DNA of 64,000 nt from Chelatococcus sp. HY11. GTDB taxonomy: Bacteria > Pseudomonadota > Alphaproteobacteria > Rhizobiales > Beijerinckiaceae. Location of the stretch: contig NZ_JAHBRX010000001.1 of the NCBI RefSeq assembly GCF_018398335.1, positions 3,774,001 to 3,838,000 on the forward strand, in the 5' to 3' direction. Each line of letters opens with the position of its first letter. Positions within the stretch are counted from its first letter, which is position 1. Made by a program: the position numbers and the translations under genes. Shown here piece after piece: positions 24,994 through 34,825 of this stretch. The notes beneath the pieces were generated by a model. That model worked only from the letters and a program-made list of their open reading frames with translations, did no database searches and was not told the origin of the DNA.

Positions 24994-26097
24994 TTGCAAG
25001 GGAGTATCACGGCCAGTACCACGGCTGTTTATCGATTGAGTGATGCCTTGACCCATCCGGCGAATTATGAAGGACTAAGCGTTCCCTTTGCAGAGCCACC
25101 AGCCTCTGGTGAGGTCGTCGAAGTCGCTCCCGGTCTTCTCTGGGTGCGCTTGCCGCTGCCTTTCCGCCTGAACCACGTCAATATCTATCTGATCGCGGAT
25201 GGTGAGGGCTGGGCGGTCATCGATGCGGGCATCGGCGACGCGACCTCGCGTGCGGCGTGGGAGGGCCTGATGGCCGGTCCCCTGGCGGGACAAAAGCTGA
25301 CTCGCCTCTTCGTCACGCATTTCCATCCCGATCACATCGGGCTCGCCGGTTGGCTGGTCGAGCGTTTTCAAATCCCGCTTCTATGCAGCGGCACGACCTA
25401 TCTGATGTCGCGCAACATCGCGCTCGACCCCAACTCGCTCGACGCGGATTTCTATCGGGATTTCTATCTGCGCCACGGGATGGATCCGGACACGGTCGCG
25501 CTCGTCGTGACCCAGGGCCATGCCTATCTCGGCATGGTCGATAGCTTGCCGCTGAGTTTCCGGCGTTGCGTGGCGGGCGATCAACTGCGCTTTGGCGAGC
25601 GCACATTCGACGTGATCGACGGCAATGGGCATGCGGCCGAGCAGCTGATGCTCTATTGCAAGGCCGAGCGCATTCTCCTGGCTGCCGACCAGGTGATGGC
25701 GCGGATCACGCCGAATGTCAGCGTGTCTGCTATCGATCCGGAAGGCGATCCTCTGGGCCTTTATCTGCGCTCGCTGACTGAGCTCGCGGATCAGATTGAT
25801 CCCGAGGCCCTGGTGCTGCCCGGCCACCAACTGCCCTTCGTCGGCCTTCAGACGCGCTGTCGCCAGATCGCGGATCACCACGCCGCGCGATGTGAAATGA
25901 TCGCCGCGGCTTGCGCCGTGGACGCGCGTTCCGTGGCTGAGATTGTCCCGGTGATGTTCCCGCGACCGCTGGACCCGCATCAATGGAGCTTCGCATTCAG
26001 CGAGGCCCATGCCCATGTGAACTACCTGGTCCATCGCGGCGATCTGGTTCGGATCGTTGAGGCCGACAGCGAAAGATTCTTGCTGAACGCCCGCTAA
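24994..26097 (+). CDS. MBL fold metallo-hydrolase
   Basis: About 367 residues. The metallo-beta-lactamase core has the zinc motif HFHPDH (109-114, HxHxDH), a later GNGHAAEQL His, DQVM (Asp) and LPGHQLPF, so the dinuclear site is complete. The C-terminal ~90 residues resemble the helical extension of MBL proteins related to hydroxyacylglutathione hydrolases. The substrate is unknown. No ATG fits the start: the frame opens at TTG 24994, with another TTG at 25039, so the exact N-terminus is uncertain. A stem-loop lies between its stop and the convergent HPF gene. Confidence 0.88.
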   Translation: MQGSITASTTAVYRLSDALTHPANYEGLSVPFAEPPASGEVVEVAPGLLWVRLPLPFRLNHVNIYLIADGEGWAVIDAGIGDATSRAAWEGLMAGPLAGQKLTRLFVTHFHPDHIGLAGWLVERFQIPLLCSGTTYLMSRNIALDPNSLDADFYRDFYLRHGMDPDTVALVVTQGHAYLGMVDSLPLSFRRCVAGDQLRFGERTFDVIDGNGHAAEQLMLYCKAERILLAADQVMARITPNVSVSAIDPEGDPLGLYLRSLTELADQIDPEALVLPGHQLPFVGLQTRCRQIADHHAARCEMIAAACAVDARSVAEIVPVMFPRPLDPHQWSFAFSEAHAHVNYLVHRGDLVRIVEADSERFLLNAR

Positions 26098-26188
26098 AGA
26101 GCTCTCCGCGCGGGCCGTTCACGGGCGGCGGGCAAGTCGGGCTGAAACATGCGCCAAACCCCGCGTAAGGAAGACGCCCGTCATGAAA

Positions 26189-26210
26189 GTGGCGCCACTA
26201 AGGGCGCCAC
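26189..26210. terminator. Stem-loop between convergent genes
   Basis: GTGGCGCC (26189-26196) pairs with GGCGCCAC (26203-26210) around a 6-base loop. It lies between the MBL stop and the convergent HPF stop. On the minus strand it is followed by TTTCAT, only a weak U tract. It probably serves both directions. Confidence 0.5.
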
Positions 26211-26242
26211 CGAGTCATGCGATTACCCATCCCTAAAATGGA

Positions 26243-26830
26243 TCAGGCGGGGGCGGTCTCACCGACGAAGCGGCGCACGCTGCTGGCTTGTGGGCCCATG
26301 GGGCCTTCGCCCGTCGCGCGGGTGATATGCACCATCATGCCGACTTCCAGGTCCTCAAACGCGCCTGATGTGACCGCGTTGCGGCTGAAATAGAGCTGCG
26401 GGCTGCCGACGACCTCGACAAAGCCGTAGTCCCGATCCGGAAAGAGCCGGGCGATCTTGCCGGTTTCGGCGCCTGTGTCGTGGGCTTTGACGTGCTTGCG
26501 CCGGACCTGCGCGTCTTCCTCGAGCTGCCGGCGGATGGCATCGAAAGCACGCGTGACGATCGCGGTGCGATCCTCCTTCATCTCTTTCATTTCATCGCTG
26601 CGCTTTGCAACCAGCGTGCGGCCGGGGACATCGACTTCGAGATTGATGGCGAGAGGGGTCTTGCCGCTACCCGAACCACGATGGGGCACTTCAATCACGA
26701 CACGGCAGGCTACAATGTGGGGGTGGAAACGCTCCAGACGATCAACGCGTTCGCGGATGAACCGATCGAGTGACTCGGACGTCTCGGTATCCTTGAAAGT
26801 GATCTGCAGCGGTGTTTGCATGGTCTGCAT
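26243..26830 (-). CDS. HPF/RaiA-type ribosome-associated protein with C-terminal cold-shock domain
   Basis: 195 residues. Residues 1-110 resemble the ribosome hibernation factor fold (LQITFKDTETSESLDRFIRERVDRLERF, then a basic linker). Residues 127-190 are a cold-shock (OB) domain, with GKIARLFPDRDYGFVEV, YFSRNAV and GPQASSVR; the usual aromatic RNP positions are largely kept. HPF proteins bind idle 30S subunits, so the added RNA-binding domain suggests a stress-time role on ribosomes. The ATG at 26830 or that at 26821 (AGGGG upstream) may be used. It is a single gene. Confidence 0.85.
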   Translation of the reverse strand: MQTMQTPLQITFKDTETSESLDRFIRERVDRLERFHPHIVACRVVIEVPHRGSGSGKTPLAINLEVDVPGRTLVAKRSDEMKEMKEDRTAIVTRAFDAIRRQLEEDAQVRRKHVKAHDTGAETGKIARLFPDRDYGFVEVVGSPQLYFSRNAVTSGAFEDLEVGMMVHITRATGEGPMGPQASSVRRFVGETAPA

Positions 26831-27184
26831 CCCCTGTTCTGTCTACATGTCAAAGCTTACACAACCGGCCCGTACGTCAAGAGCTGAAAAGCCTCCCACC
26901 CGGCGAGATGTCCGAGCGTGATCGAATTAATGTGCAGGAAGGCACCAGCGACGGGCAGGGTTCTCACTATCCTCGTTTCATCCCCCCTCATTGATTCATT
27001 TAGGCTTTGATGGGCCATTCGCAATGCGCCCGACGTGCAGGGAATGGCAAAAAGGTCTCAGAATCTGTTTTGTGAGGCACCTTCTTACCATCGCAAACAG
27101 GCACGATGCAGCTGCGCTCCCCACGTTCCGGCATCGCTTCGAGGTTGTCCTGCCGGGACATCCGGGGCGCAGCCATTTCGGCTG
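26831..27184. other. No gene recognised
   Basis: Upstream of the HPF gene and downstream of the CAP-domain gene. Short frames on both strands lack known motifs. It should contain the promoter of the HPF gene, but no clear -35/-10 pair stands out. Confidence 0.4.
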
Positions 27185-27694
27185 TCAGCGCGGCCCGGCA
27201 ACGATCAGCGCCCAATAGACCTTGTACTTGGAGCCGGGCGCATAGGCAGTCGCGATGCCGAGGCGCGTCGCGCGCGGGAGCAGCATGACACGATTGTGGG
27301 CCGGGGAATCCCGCCATCCCGAGAAGGCTTCCGCGAGGGTGTGGTATCCGGCGGACAGATTGACCCCCGGCGAGCTCAGGCCCCGTGTCGCCAATTGCTT
27401 GCTGAGGGCTTCCCCGGAGGCGGGCCGATCGGCGCGTGCCATGGCATTTGCGGCCGCCTGGGCGCTCTGGATGAGTTCTGGGTCAACCGTCAGCGGTGGC
27501 AGCCCCTTGTTGGCCCGGTAGGCGGAGATCATTTCGGCAGCCGTGGCCGGATCGACACTGGCGGAGGACGAGGCCAGCGACCGGTAGAACACCGGCTGGG
27601 AGGGCGGCGATGGACGTGGCGCATCCGAGCTGCAGGCAGCGAGGAGGGCGAGAACGCAGGCCGCGGCGGCGGCGGGGAAGGCGGATCGGACCAT
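27185..27694 (-). CDS. CAP-domain lipoprotein (SCP/PR1-like)
   Basis: 169 residues from the ATG at 27694 (GAGGGTGA upstream); an ATG at 27715 is the alternative. The N-terminal signal ends in the lipobox LAAC, so it is probably lipid-anchored in the envelope. The CAP domain (about 55-165) shows MISAYRANKGLPPLTVDPEL, GYHTLAEAFSGWRDSPAHNRVML and the LGIATAYAP strand. Bacterial CAP proteins are exported, with mostly unknown function. It follows the mechanosensitive channel gene by about 40 bases on the same strand and may share its transcript. Confidence 0.9.
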   Translation of the reverse strand: MVRSAFPAAAAACVLALLAACSSDAPRPSPPSQPVFYRSLASSSASVDPATAAEMISAYRANKGLPPLTVDPELIQSAQAAANAMARADRPASGEALSKQLATRGLSSPGVNLSAGYHTLAEAFSGWRDSPAHNRVMLLPRATRLGIATAYAPGSKYKVYWALIVAGPR

Positions 27695-27735
27695 ACGGAT
27701 CACCCTCGGCGCCATTCGTTAATGCACCCTTGCAA

Positions 27736-30138
27736 TCAGCGCGGCGGCAGTGCATCTCGTGCTTTTAATTCGCGCAGGATCTTGAAGCTGATTTCGCTCT
27801 TGATCCGCCCGCTGGTCGCCACGTCGGCGACGAAGCCGTGCAGATCGAAATTGACGGCCTTCTCGCCGAATTCAGTCAGGAACACGCGGGGCGGCGGGTC
27901 ACGCAGAACCTCGGCATGGCCTGCGGCGAGCGACAGGAGCAGGTCCCGGATCTCGTCGGCGTCGGCCGTATAGCTCACGCCGACCTTGATAGTGAAACGG
28001 CCCGAGCGGCCGTTGTGGACCCAGTTCTTCACGACACCGGAGACCAGGTTGGAGTTCGGCACGATGACAGCCGCCCGGTCGAAAGTCTCGATTTCGGTCG
28101 CGCGCACGCTGATACGCCGTACATGGCCCTGATCCGCGCCGACCACGACCCAATCACCCACCCGTATGCTGCGCTCCCACAGCAGGATGAGGCCTGACAC
28201 GAAGTTGTTGACGATGGATTGGAGACCAAGACCGATACCGACACTGAGCGCGCCGGCGACGATCGCGACATTCGCGAGGCTGAGGCCGAGTTGCGACAAG
28301 GCTACCATCGCGGCGATGAAGAAGCCGAGGTAGCCGACCGCTGTCGTGATCGAGTTGCGAATGCCGGATTCGAGCTCCGTCGTGGGCAGGAAAGTGCCGG
28401 ATAGCCAGCTCTGGACGGCACGGATGGCGGCGATAATCACGATGAAGGTCAGAACGGCGATCATGATCGCCGAGAGCGATATGGTCACCTCGCCGATGGT
28501 GAAGCCGACGAGTGCTTGGCGCGCCGCGGGAATGATGTCGTTGGATTCGACGCCGAACGGGGCTAGCACAAGCAGGAAGCCGAGCAGGATCAGGGTGACG
28601 TTGATTAGCCCGCCCGCCAGCACGCTGAACTGCTCCAGTGAGCGGTAGCTGAGCCCGATATTGGCGTGAATGGCGGAGGCCATGCGCTTGTCACGCGGGA
28701 TCGCTCCGATGGTGACCGCAACGAGTTGTATCGCGAGATAGATGACGGCGGCGACAAGGGCCGCCCACATGAGCTGCCCTACGATGAAGCCCGCGAGCGC
28801 GACGTAGCCGAGAATGACGGCCAGGGTGACAACGGCGATCGCGGCCCAGCCCGCGATCTTGAAAATGCCCGCGGAGCGATTGGGCGCGACATAGGGGCCA
28901 AGGGCGCATTCCTCGTCCTCATCGGGGCTGCGCAGGCTGTGCAGGGCCGTCAGCGTGACGAGGACGACGGCGACGAGATACAGGCATTTGACGAGGATCG
29001 TGCTGGGAAGGCTGGCGCTTGTGGCGACGAGCAGCGCCTCGATCACGCGTTCAGCGAGCATCAGGCCGGCTATCGTCGAGACGTAGGTCAAGAGCTGGCG
29101 TGCGGTCGTCTCCTGCATGCCGAACAGGCGCCAGGACGGCAGGTTTGGCGCGAAACAGGCGTCTGCAAGGGCTCGCGCGCAGACGACCAGGGAGAGAGCC
29201 AGGAAAATAGCCTGCGCCAGATCCTTGATCCGGCCCGGCAGAAGGCCAATACCGTCCATCGCCACATACATCAGGGCAAGGGTGATCGCGACCGTGAGCG
29301 TGCGGCCCAGCGCGATGCCGATCGCGACGAGGACGCGTTTGCGTTGCGAAACGTCGACGGCTTCAGGATCACGGCGGGTCAGGTGAGGTATCAGCCATTG
29401 CCGCAGGACGAACATGCCGATCCCGACCAGGAGCGGCAGGACGAGGGCCGCGATGCGCCCGTCTTGTACGCGTTCGGCGAAAATGCCCGCCCAGTCGCGT
29501 GCCAGCCTATGCAATGCACGCATGTCATAGGGCATGGCGGCGAGGGCATCGGTCCACAGCGCCGGGCTGAAGATGCCGGGGGTCTTGGCCAGGATACGGC
29601 CGCTGATAAGCGTGCGGCGCGCGTCCGAGATGCTGGTCCGCAACTGCGCGGCCTGGACCTGCAGAGCGTTGGCCGCGGCGACCAGGCCTTCCGCCCGGGC
29701 GAGGCCGGCCTTTTGGGCATCGCGCTCCTCGCGGTTTTCATCCATCGGCGGCGCCGTCGCACCCGCCACCGCCTCAGGGGCCGGGCCGAGCTGCGCCAGT
29801 CGGGCTTTCAGGGCATCCACACGCGGGCGCAGCTCCGCCTGAATCGTGCTGATCGTGACCGCTATCGGCTCAAGGGAATCACGCAGACCCGTCAATGTGT
29901 CGTCCGAGAGATCCTGGCGGGTTAGCGTTGCCTCGATCTGGTCGAGCTGCAGCTTCGCCTGGTCGAGGCGGGATTGGGCACTTTCAGCCTGGCCTCCCGC
30001 CGCGCTTTGGGATTGCGCCGGCGTCTGCGCCAGCGCTGGTCCATTCATCGTCAGACCGCCAAGCCCGACCACCAAAAGGCACAGGAAGATGGCGGCGATC
30101 CGGCACGGAACTGAACGAAGAAGAATGGACAGGCGCAT
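27736..30138 (-). CDS. Large MscS-family mechanosensitive channel with DUF3772 region
   Basis: 800 residues from the ATG at 30138, which begins a signal peptide (about 1-38, ending ALAQ); the in-frame ATG at 30267 would place 43 charged residues before it. Then comes a periplasmic coiled region (SRLDQAKLQLDQIEATL), a DUF3772-like segment, about ten membrane helices and the MscS core (LSVGIGLGLQSIVNNFVSGLILLWERSIRVGDWV), followed by the cytoplasmic beta domain. It is expected to release solutes on hypo-osmotic shock. It is divergent from the glucan exporter, which is also linked to osmotic adaptation. Confidence 0.92.
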   Translation of the reverse strand: MRLSILLRSVPCRIAAIFLCLLVVGLGGLTMNGPALAQTPAQSQSAAGGQAESAQSRLDQAKLQLDQIEATLTRQDLSDDTLTGLRDSLEPIAVTISTIQAELRPRVDALKARLAQLGPAPEAVAGATAPPMDENREERDAQKAGLARAEGLVAAANALQVQAAQLRTSISDARRTLISGRILAKTPGIFSPALWTDALAAMPYDMRALHRLARDWAGIFAERVQDGRIAALVLPLLVGIGMFVLRQWLIPHLTRRDPEAVDVSQRKRVLVAIGIALGRTLTVAITLALMYVAMDGIGLLPGRIKDLAQAIFLALSLVVCARALADACFAPNLPSWRLFGMQETTARQLLTYVSTIAGLMLAERVIEALLVATSASLPSTILVKCLYLVAVVLVTLTALHSLRSPDEDEECALGPYVAPNRSAGIFKIAGWAAIAVVTLAVILGYVALAGFIVGQLMWAALVAAVIYLAIQLVAVTIGAIPRDKRMASAIHANIGLSYRSLEQFSVLAGGLINVTLILLGFLLVLAPFGVESNDIIPAARQALVGFTIGEVTISLSAIMIAVLTFIVIIAAIRAVQSWLSGTFLPTTELESGIRNSITTAVGYLGFFIAAMVALSQLGLSLANVAIVAGALSVGIGLGLQSIVNNFVSGLILLWERSIRVGDWVVVGADQGHVRRISVRATEIETFDRAAVIVPNSNLVSGVVKNWVHNGRSGRFTIKVGVSYTADADEIRDLLLSLAAGHAEVLRDPPPRVFLTEFGEKAVNFDLHGFVADVATSGRIKSEISFKILRELKARDALPPR

Positions 30139-30336
30139 GCGTGAACGGCTCCGCGAACCATCAGGATCTATCGTGAGTGATGTCAGGGTTGCCTGCCCTC
30201 GATGACGAAGGCAAGGCCTCTTTGGGGCCATTTCGGTCGCGATCCCTTTCCCGATACCCTGTCTCACGGCTTGACAGTGGTGCGCGGCGCGTTGTGACTG
30301 GCGTGTTCAGAAACACTCGCCAGCAATTCGGTTCCG

Positions 30337-32160
30337 ATGAATCTTGCCCGTCTCTATCTGCGTGTCCTGTCTGCGCTGGGCGGCGAGGCCCGGCTCGGCG
30401 GTTTGCTGATCGTGGCGAATATCGCCCTTGCCCTCGCCCAGTTCGCGGAGCCCCTGCTGTTCGGTCGCATCATCGACCTGCTCTCGCATGCCCAGGGCAG
30501 CGGCCAGCCGCCGGACATCGGCCTGCTCGGCCGCTATACCGCGGCGTGGGTCGGCTTCGGACTTTTTAGCATTGGTGCCGGCGTGTTCGTTGCCTTGCAT
30601 GCGGATCGCCTGTCGCACAGGCGGCGCCTGGCTGTGATGGCGCAGTTCTTCGAGCATGCGTTGACGCTGCCGCTGGCGTTCCACGGGGCAACTCATTCGG
30701 GCCGGATGCTGAAGGTGATGCTGGAGGGCGCCAACGGCATGGCCGCCGTCTGGCTCTCTTTCTTCCGTGAGCAGTGCTCCGGCTTCGTGGTGCTTGTCGC
30801 GCTCCTGCCCATCTCCATGATGCTGAACTGGCGGCTCGGCCTCCTGCTTCTCGTGCTCGTCTTTTTCTTCGCCGCCGTCACGACTTTCGTGCTGCGGCGT
30901 ACGGAAACCTTGCAGGGCTCCGTCGAGCGTCACCATTCGGCGCTGGCCGAGCATGCCTCTGACGCGCTCGGCAATGTGCCGGTCATCCAGAGCTTCACGC
31001 GCGTCGAGGCGGAGGCGCGGGCTCTGCGGTCGACCATCGATGCGCTCCTCGCCGCGCAAACGCCTGTACTGTCCTGGTGGGCGCTGGCGACGGTCGCCTC
31101 GCGGGCGTCGGCCACCCTGACGGTCCTGTCCATCTTCCTGACGGGCACCTGGCTCAATCTCAACGGTCTTGCCACGCTCGGCGAGGTGGTCGCGTTCATG
31201 AGCCTTGCCACGATGCTGATCGGCCGGCTCGAGCAGATCGTGTCCTATATCAATTTCCTCTTCCTGCAGGCGCCCAAGATCAGCGAGTTCTTCTCGATTG
31301 CCGATACGGTTGCGACGGTGGCCGACCGTCCGACGGCCCGTGACGCGGGCGTGCTGACGGGGAACGTCGTTTTCGACAACGTATCTTTTTCCTACGACGG
31401 CAAGCGCGCCGCCCTCGCGGATGTCTCCTTTGAGGTCAAACCCGGCGAGACGATCGCGCTCGTCGGCTCCACGGGTTCAGGCAAGTCGACAACGCTCGGA
31501 CTTCTCCATCGCGCTTTCGATCCGCAGTCCGGGCGCATCCTGATCGATGGCACAGACATTCGCGATTTCACGCTGCTGTCTCTGCGACGGAACATCGGCG
31601 TCGTCTTTCAGGAGCCGATGCTGTTCGCGCGCTCCATTGCGGACAATTTGCGGGTCGGCAAGCCGAACGCGACCGACGAGGAGCTGCGGGTGGCGCTGGA
31701 GCGTGCCCAGGCCACGGATTTCATCGCCCGGCAGCCCGATGGCATCTATACGCTCGTCGGCGAGCGCGGGCGCACCCTTTCCGGCGGCGAGCGTCAGCGC
31801 CTCTCGATCGCCCGCGCGCTTCTGAAAAATCCGCCGATCCTCATTCTCGACGAAGCGACCAGCGCGCTGGACGCGACGACCGAAGGCAGGCTGCAGGCGG
31901 CGCTCGACGAGGTGATGCGTGGGCGGACGACCTTCGTCATCGCCCATAGACTCGCGACCGTTCGCAATGCCGATCGCATCTTCGTACTCGATGCCGGCCG
32001 TATCGTCGAAGGCGGGACTTTCGACGAGCTCGTCGCGAAGGGAGGTGTCTTTGCGGCTCTCGCCCGCGCGCAGTTTCTCGCCGCGCCGGAGGAGGAGGCT
32101 GCTTCCAGGCAAGCCCGCCCTGTCACCCTGCCCGATGGCGCGGGGCTGGCGGAGACCTGA
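30337..32160 (+). CDS. ndvA: Cyclic beta-glucan type ABC exporter (NdvA/ChvA family)
   Basis: A 607-residue half-transporter. Six membrane helices (about 1-310) open with [20 protein letters not shown], typical for NdvA/ChvA. The ATPase part has GSTGSGKST (377-385), [20 protein letters not shown] and [12 protein letters not shown]. Homologues export cyclic beta-1,2-glucan to the periplasm, important for osmotic adaptation and host interaction in Rhizobium and Brucella. No glucan synthase (NdvB) is in the window, so the substrate is inferred from the family. It is divergent from the MscS channel. Confidence 0.9.
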   Translation: MNLARLYLRVLSALGGEARLGGLLIVANIALALAQFAEPLLFGRIIDLLSHAQGSGQPPDIGLLGRYTAAWVGFGLFSIGAGVFVALHADRLSHRRRLAVMAQFFEHALTLPLAFHGATHSGRMLKVMLEGANGMAAVWLSFFREQCSGFVVLVALLPISMMLNWRLGLLLLVLVFFFAAVTTFVLRRTETLQGSVERHHSALAEHASDALGNVPVIQSFTRVEAEARALRSTIDALLAAQTPVLSWWALATVASRASATLTVLSIFLTGTWLNLNGLATLGEVVAFMSLATMLIGRLEQIVSYINFLFLQAPKISEFFSIADTVATVADRPTARDAGVLTGNVVFDNVSFSYDGKRAALADVSFEVKPGETIALVGSTGSGKSTTLGLLHRAFDPQSGRILIDGTDIRDFTLLSLRRNIGVVFQEPMLFARSIADNLRVGKPNATDEELRVALERAQATDFIARQPDGIYTLVGERGRTLSGGERQRLSIARALLKNPPILILDEATSALDATTEGRLQAALDEVMRGRTTFVIAHRLATVRNADRIFVLDAGRIVEGGTFDELVAKGGVFAALARAQFLAAPEEEAASRQARPVTLPDGAGLAET

Positions 32161-32282
32161 CATCTGGCGGCGACGAGCCTGGGATCTGTCTCGCGCACCA
32201 TGCTCATCAGCCATGCGCTCCAGGCAGTTGGTTGCATCGGCGACCATCGCTATGAAGAGCGTTCAGAAATGGGTGCTCAATC

Positions 32283-33527
32283 ATGGCTGTCGAAGCCGAG
32301 ACTAGTCAGAATGCCGCGGCAGGCGTGAAGCGCGGAGGGGCCGTCATCGGCATCCTGTCGGCGATCAGTCTGTCCCATCTGTTGAACGACACGATCCAGT
32401 CGCTCGTTCCCGCGATCTACCCGGTTCTCAAGGATGGGTTCCATCTTGATTTCGGGCAGATCGGCCTGATCACGCTCGCCTTCAATCTCACCGCCTCGCT
32501 TCTGCAGCCGGCGGTCGGACTTTATACGGACAAGCACCCGCAGCCCTTTTCACTCGCGGTCGGCATGGGCGTGACGCTGAGCGGCGTGGTGCTGCTCTCC
32601 ATGGCCCACAGTTTCGGGATGATCGTGCTCGCTGTGTCGCTCATCGGGACAGGCTCGGCGATCTTCCATCCGGAATCCTCGCGCGTGGCCCGAATGGCTT
32701 CAGGTGGCCGGCACGGCTTCGCGCAATCCTTCTTCCAGGTCGGCGGCAATGTCGGATCGTCGCTCGGGCCGCTGCTCGCCGCCTTCATCGTCCTTCCTTA
32801 CGGGCAGCCGAGCCTCGCCTGGTTCTCGCTGATCGCCCTCACGGGCATCATCGTGCTGACCCGCGTCGGCTTCTGGTATCGCAACGAGGGCCGACGTCCC
32901 AAGGCTGCCGCCGTCTCGCTGGCTGCGGGCGTGGAGGCCATTTTCAGCCGTGGGACGGTGGCGCGCGCCATCGGCATCCTCATCGTGCTGATCTTCTCCA
33001 AATATTTCTACATGGCGGCGATGGGGAGCTACTATACGTTCTTCATCATCGAGAAGTTCGGTGTGTCCGTGCGCGACGCGCAGCTCTACCTCTTCGTCTT
33101 CCTCGGCGCCGTGGCGCTGGGCACCTTCGTCGGCGGGCCGATGGGCGACCGTTTCGGCCGCAAATATGTCATCTGGTTCTCGATCCTCGGCGTCCTGCCG
33201 TTCACGCTCATCCTGCCTCACGTCAACCTGTTCTGGACGGTTGTATCGAGCGTGGCGATCGGCATCATCCTGGCGTCTGCCTTTTCTAGCATCCTCGTCT
33301 ATGCACAGGAGCTGATGCCGGGCAAGGTTGGTACGATCTCGGGGCTGTTCTTCGGCTTCGCCTTCGGCATGGGCGGGCTCGGCGCGGCGGTGCTGGGGCA
33401 ACTGGCGGACCACACCAGCATCCGCTTCGTCTTCAACCTCTGCTCCTTCCTGCCGCTCCTCGGCATCCTGGCAGCCTTCCTGCCCAATACGCGCAGGAAG
33501 ACCCCGGTGGTGGTGAAGGATCAGTAG
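32283..33527 (+). CDS. MFS transporter, fosmidomycin-resistance (Fsr) type
   Basis: A 414-residue, 12-helix major facilitator. LSHLLNDTIQSLVPAIYPVLK and GTGSAIFHPESSRVARMASGGRHGFAQSFFQVGGN are diagnostic of the Fsr/YnfM branch of drug exporters. GDRFGRKYV is the MFS loop between the two halves. It probably expels toxic compounds by proton antiport; the substrate is not shown. Its stop overlaps the convergent DUF2125 gene by 7 bases. Confidence 0.92.
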   Translation: MAVEAETSQNAAAGVKRGGAVIGILSAISLSHLLNDTIQSLVPAIYPVLKDGFHLDFGQIGLITLAFNLTASLLQPAVGLYTDKHPQPFSLAVGMGVTLSGVVLLSMAHSFGMIVLAVSLIGTGSAIFHPESSRVARMASGGRHGFAQSFFQVGGNVGSSLGPLLAAFIVLPYGQPSLAWFSLIALTGIIVLTRVGFWYRNEGRRPKAAAVSLAAGVEAIFSRGTVARAIGILIVLIFSKYFYMAAMGSYYTFFIIEKFGVSVRDAQLYLFVFLGAVALGTFVGGPMGDRFGRKYVIWFSILGVLPFTLILPHVNLFWTVVSSVAIGIILASAFSSILVYAQELMPGKVGTISGLFFGFAFGMGGLGAAVLGQLADHTSIRFVFNLCSFLPLLGILAAFLPNTRRKTPVVVKDQ

Positions 33528-34636
33528 AGCGGCTGGACCGTCGCGAAAGCGAAAGGCCCCACGGCGACGCGTCCGTTGGAAATCGTCACCGTCGGCAGCG
33601 GCGTCAAGCCGTTAGACGGCTTCGCGGTGCCATCGCCTTGCCCCTGTGATTGCTGGGCTTGTGATTGCTGGGATTGGCGGGCGCCGAGACGCGCGAGCCC
33701 GCCCGCGATGAGCGCGCCGAGATTGCTGCCCTGGCCGCCGATGCCGAAACGGGCAAGCACCTGTTCAAGACCCGCGACCGATGCATCGATGGTCCCCGCG
33801 GGGCGGTGAGCTTCGTCGAGGCCGAGTTCGCCACGCGCCTCAAGCCGCTGCTGGCCCTTGTCCATGGACAGTCCGAGGATCTGCACCCTGCCGCCCGCCT
33901 GGCGCCAGGCCTCGAGCTCTTCGGCGCGGCTTTGCGCGGTGAACGGTCGCGCGTGGCTCACCTTCGCATCGAGCGCGAGCTTGATGGGTGTCTGGGTCGC
34001 GAGAAGGGCGTCCAGCGGCGGGACGACCGCACCATCGAAGGCAAGTGTGAAATCGTAGGTATTCTCTTCCGGCGGCCGTGACGGGTCTCGCCGCAAGTGG
34101 GACTCAAAGGTATTCGCGGTCAGGTTGAGGGGCATCACCGCTGATCCCGCGACAGTGAGCGTAGGTTGATCGATGACCATCGACACGCGCTCCACGGATC
34201 GGCCGGCGGCGATGACGCTTGCGTCGAGCAGCTTCCAGTCGAAAGTCAGGTCGATCGTGCCGTCCGCCTTGGCGACCTTCAGCGGTCCGGTCGCCTCGAA
34301 GATCACGTGCTGTGGCTTATAGATCTGGGCAACCGCGGCGAGGCGCGGCATGGATCCGTTGACAGGCCCTTCGGGTGTCTTGCCGGCGAAGGTGAGGTTG
34401 TTGCACGTCAGTTCGAAGCGGAACGGAAAGCCGCCTATGGTGCGATCCGGGCAACTCCAGTCGCGACCCTGGGCCGCCTCACGGGTCAGCCAGGTGTTGA
34501 CCGCCGTATTGACGGTGTTGCGCGCAATGAACCAGAACACGGACCAGCCGGCGGCGATCGCGAAGAGGAGGGCGACGGGCAAATAGAGGCCGAGGCGGCT
34601 CCTTCGTTTGATGGTCCCGGACGTATCTGCGGACAT
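33521..34636 (-). CDS. DUF2125 domain-containing envelope protein
   Basis: 371 residues from the ATG at 34636, which has AGGAGA upstream; ATG 34696 is an alternative with 20 more residues. One membrane helix at about 15-35 (LYLPVALLFAIAAGWSVFWF), then the DUF2125 body (WSCPDRTIGGFPFRFELTCNN), typical of alphaproteobacterial proteins anchored in the inner membrane with the bulk outside. The C-terminus has a Gln/Ser-rich run (about 335-355). The function is unknown. Confidence 0.88.
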   Translation of the reverse strand: MSADTSGTIKRRSRLGLYLPVALLFAIAAGWSVFWFIARNTVNTAVNTWLTREAAQGRDWSCPDRTIGGFPFRFELTCNNLTFAGKTPEGPVNGSMPRLAAVAQIYKPQHVIFEATGPLKVAKADGTIDLTFDWKLLDASVIAAGRSVERVSMVIDQPTLTVAGSAVMPLNLTANTFESHLRRDPSRPPEENTYDFTLAFDGAVVPPLDALLATQTPIKLALDAKVSHARPFTAQSRAEELEAWRQAGGRVQILGLSMDKGQQRLEARGELGLDEAHRPAGTIDASVAGLEQVLARFGIGGQGSNLGALIAGGLARLGARQSQQSQAQQSQGQGDGTAKPSNGLTPLPTVTISNGRVAVGPFAFATVQPLY

Positions 34637-34825
34637 TGCTGGCCTGATCTCCTGTTCGGTCACACTTTCCGAAGCGTCGACAATTCTTATCATCATTCAT
34701 TCGGGCGGGACTGTGTTACATCACCGGCCGGTCGGATCCAATGCGCCTTCCCAATGGGCGGGACTGCCTGTTGACTGTGAGGGCCTCAAGCTGTCAAAGA
34801 CCTTAAGCTGTGAAAGACCTGGTTC

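Noticed and set aside
28666-29925. A 419-codon plus-strand frame
   Set aside because: Antisense to the MscS gene, low-complexity charged translation.
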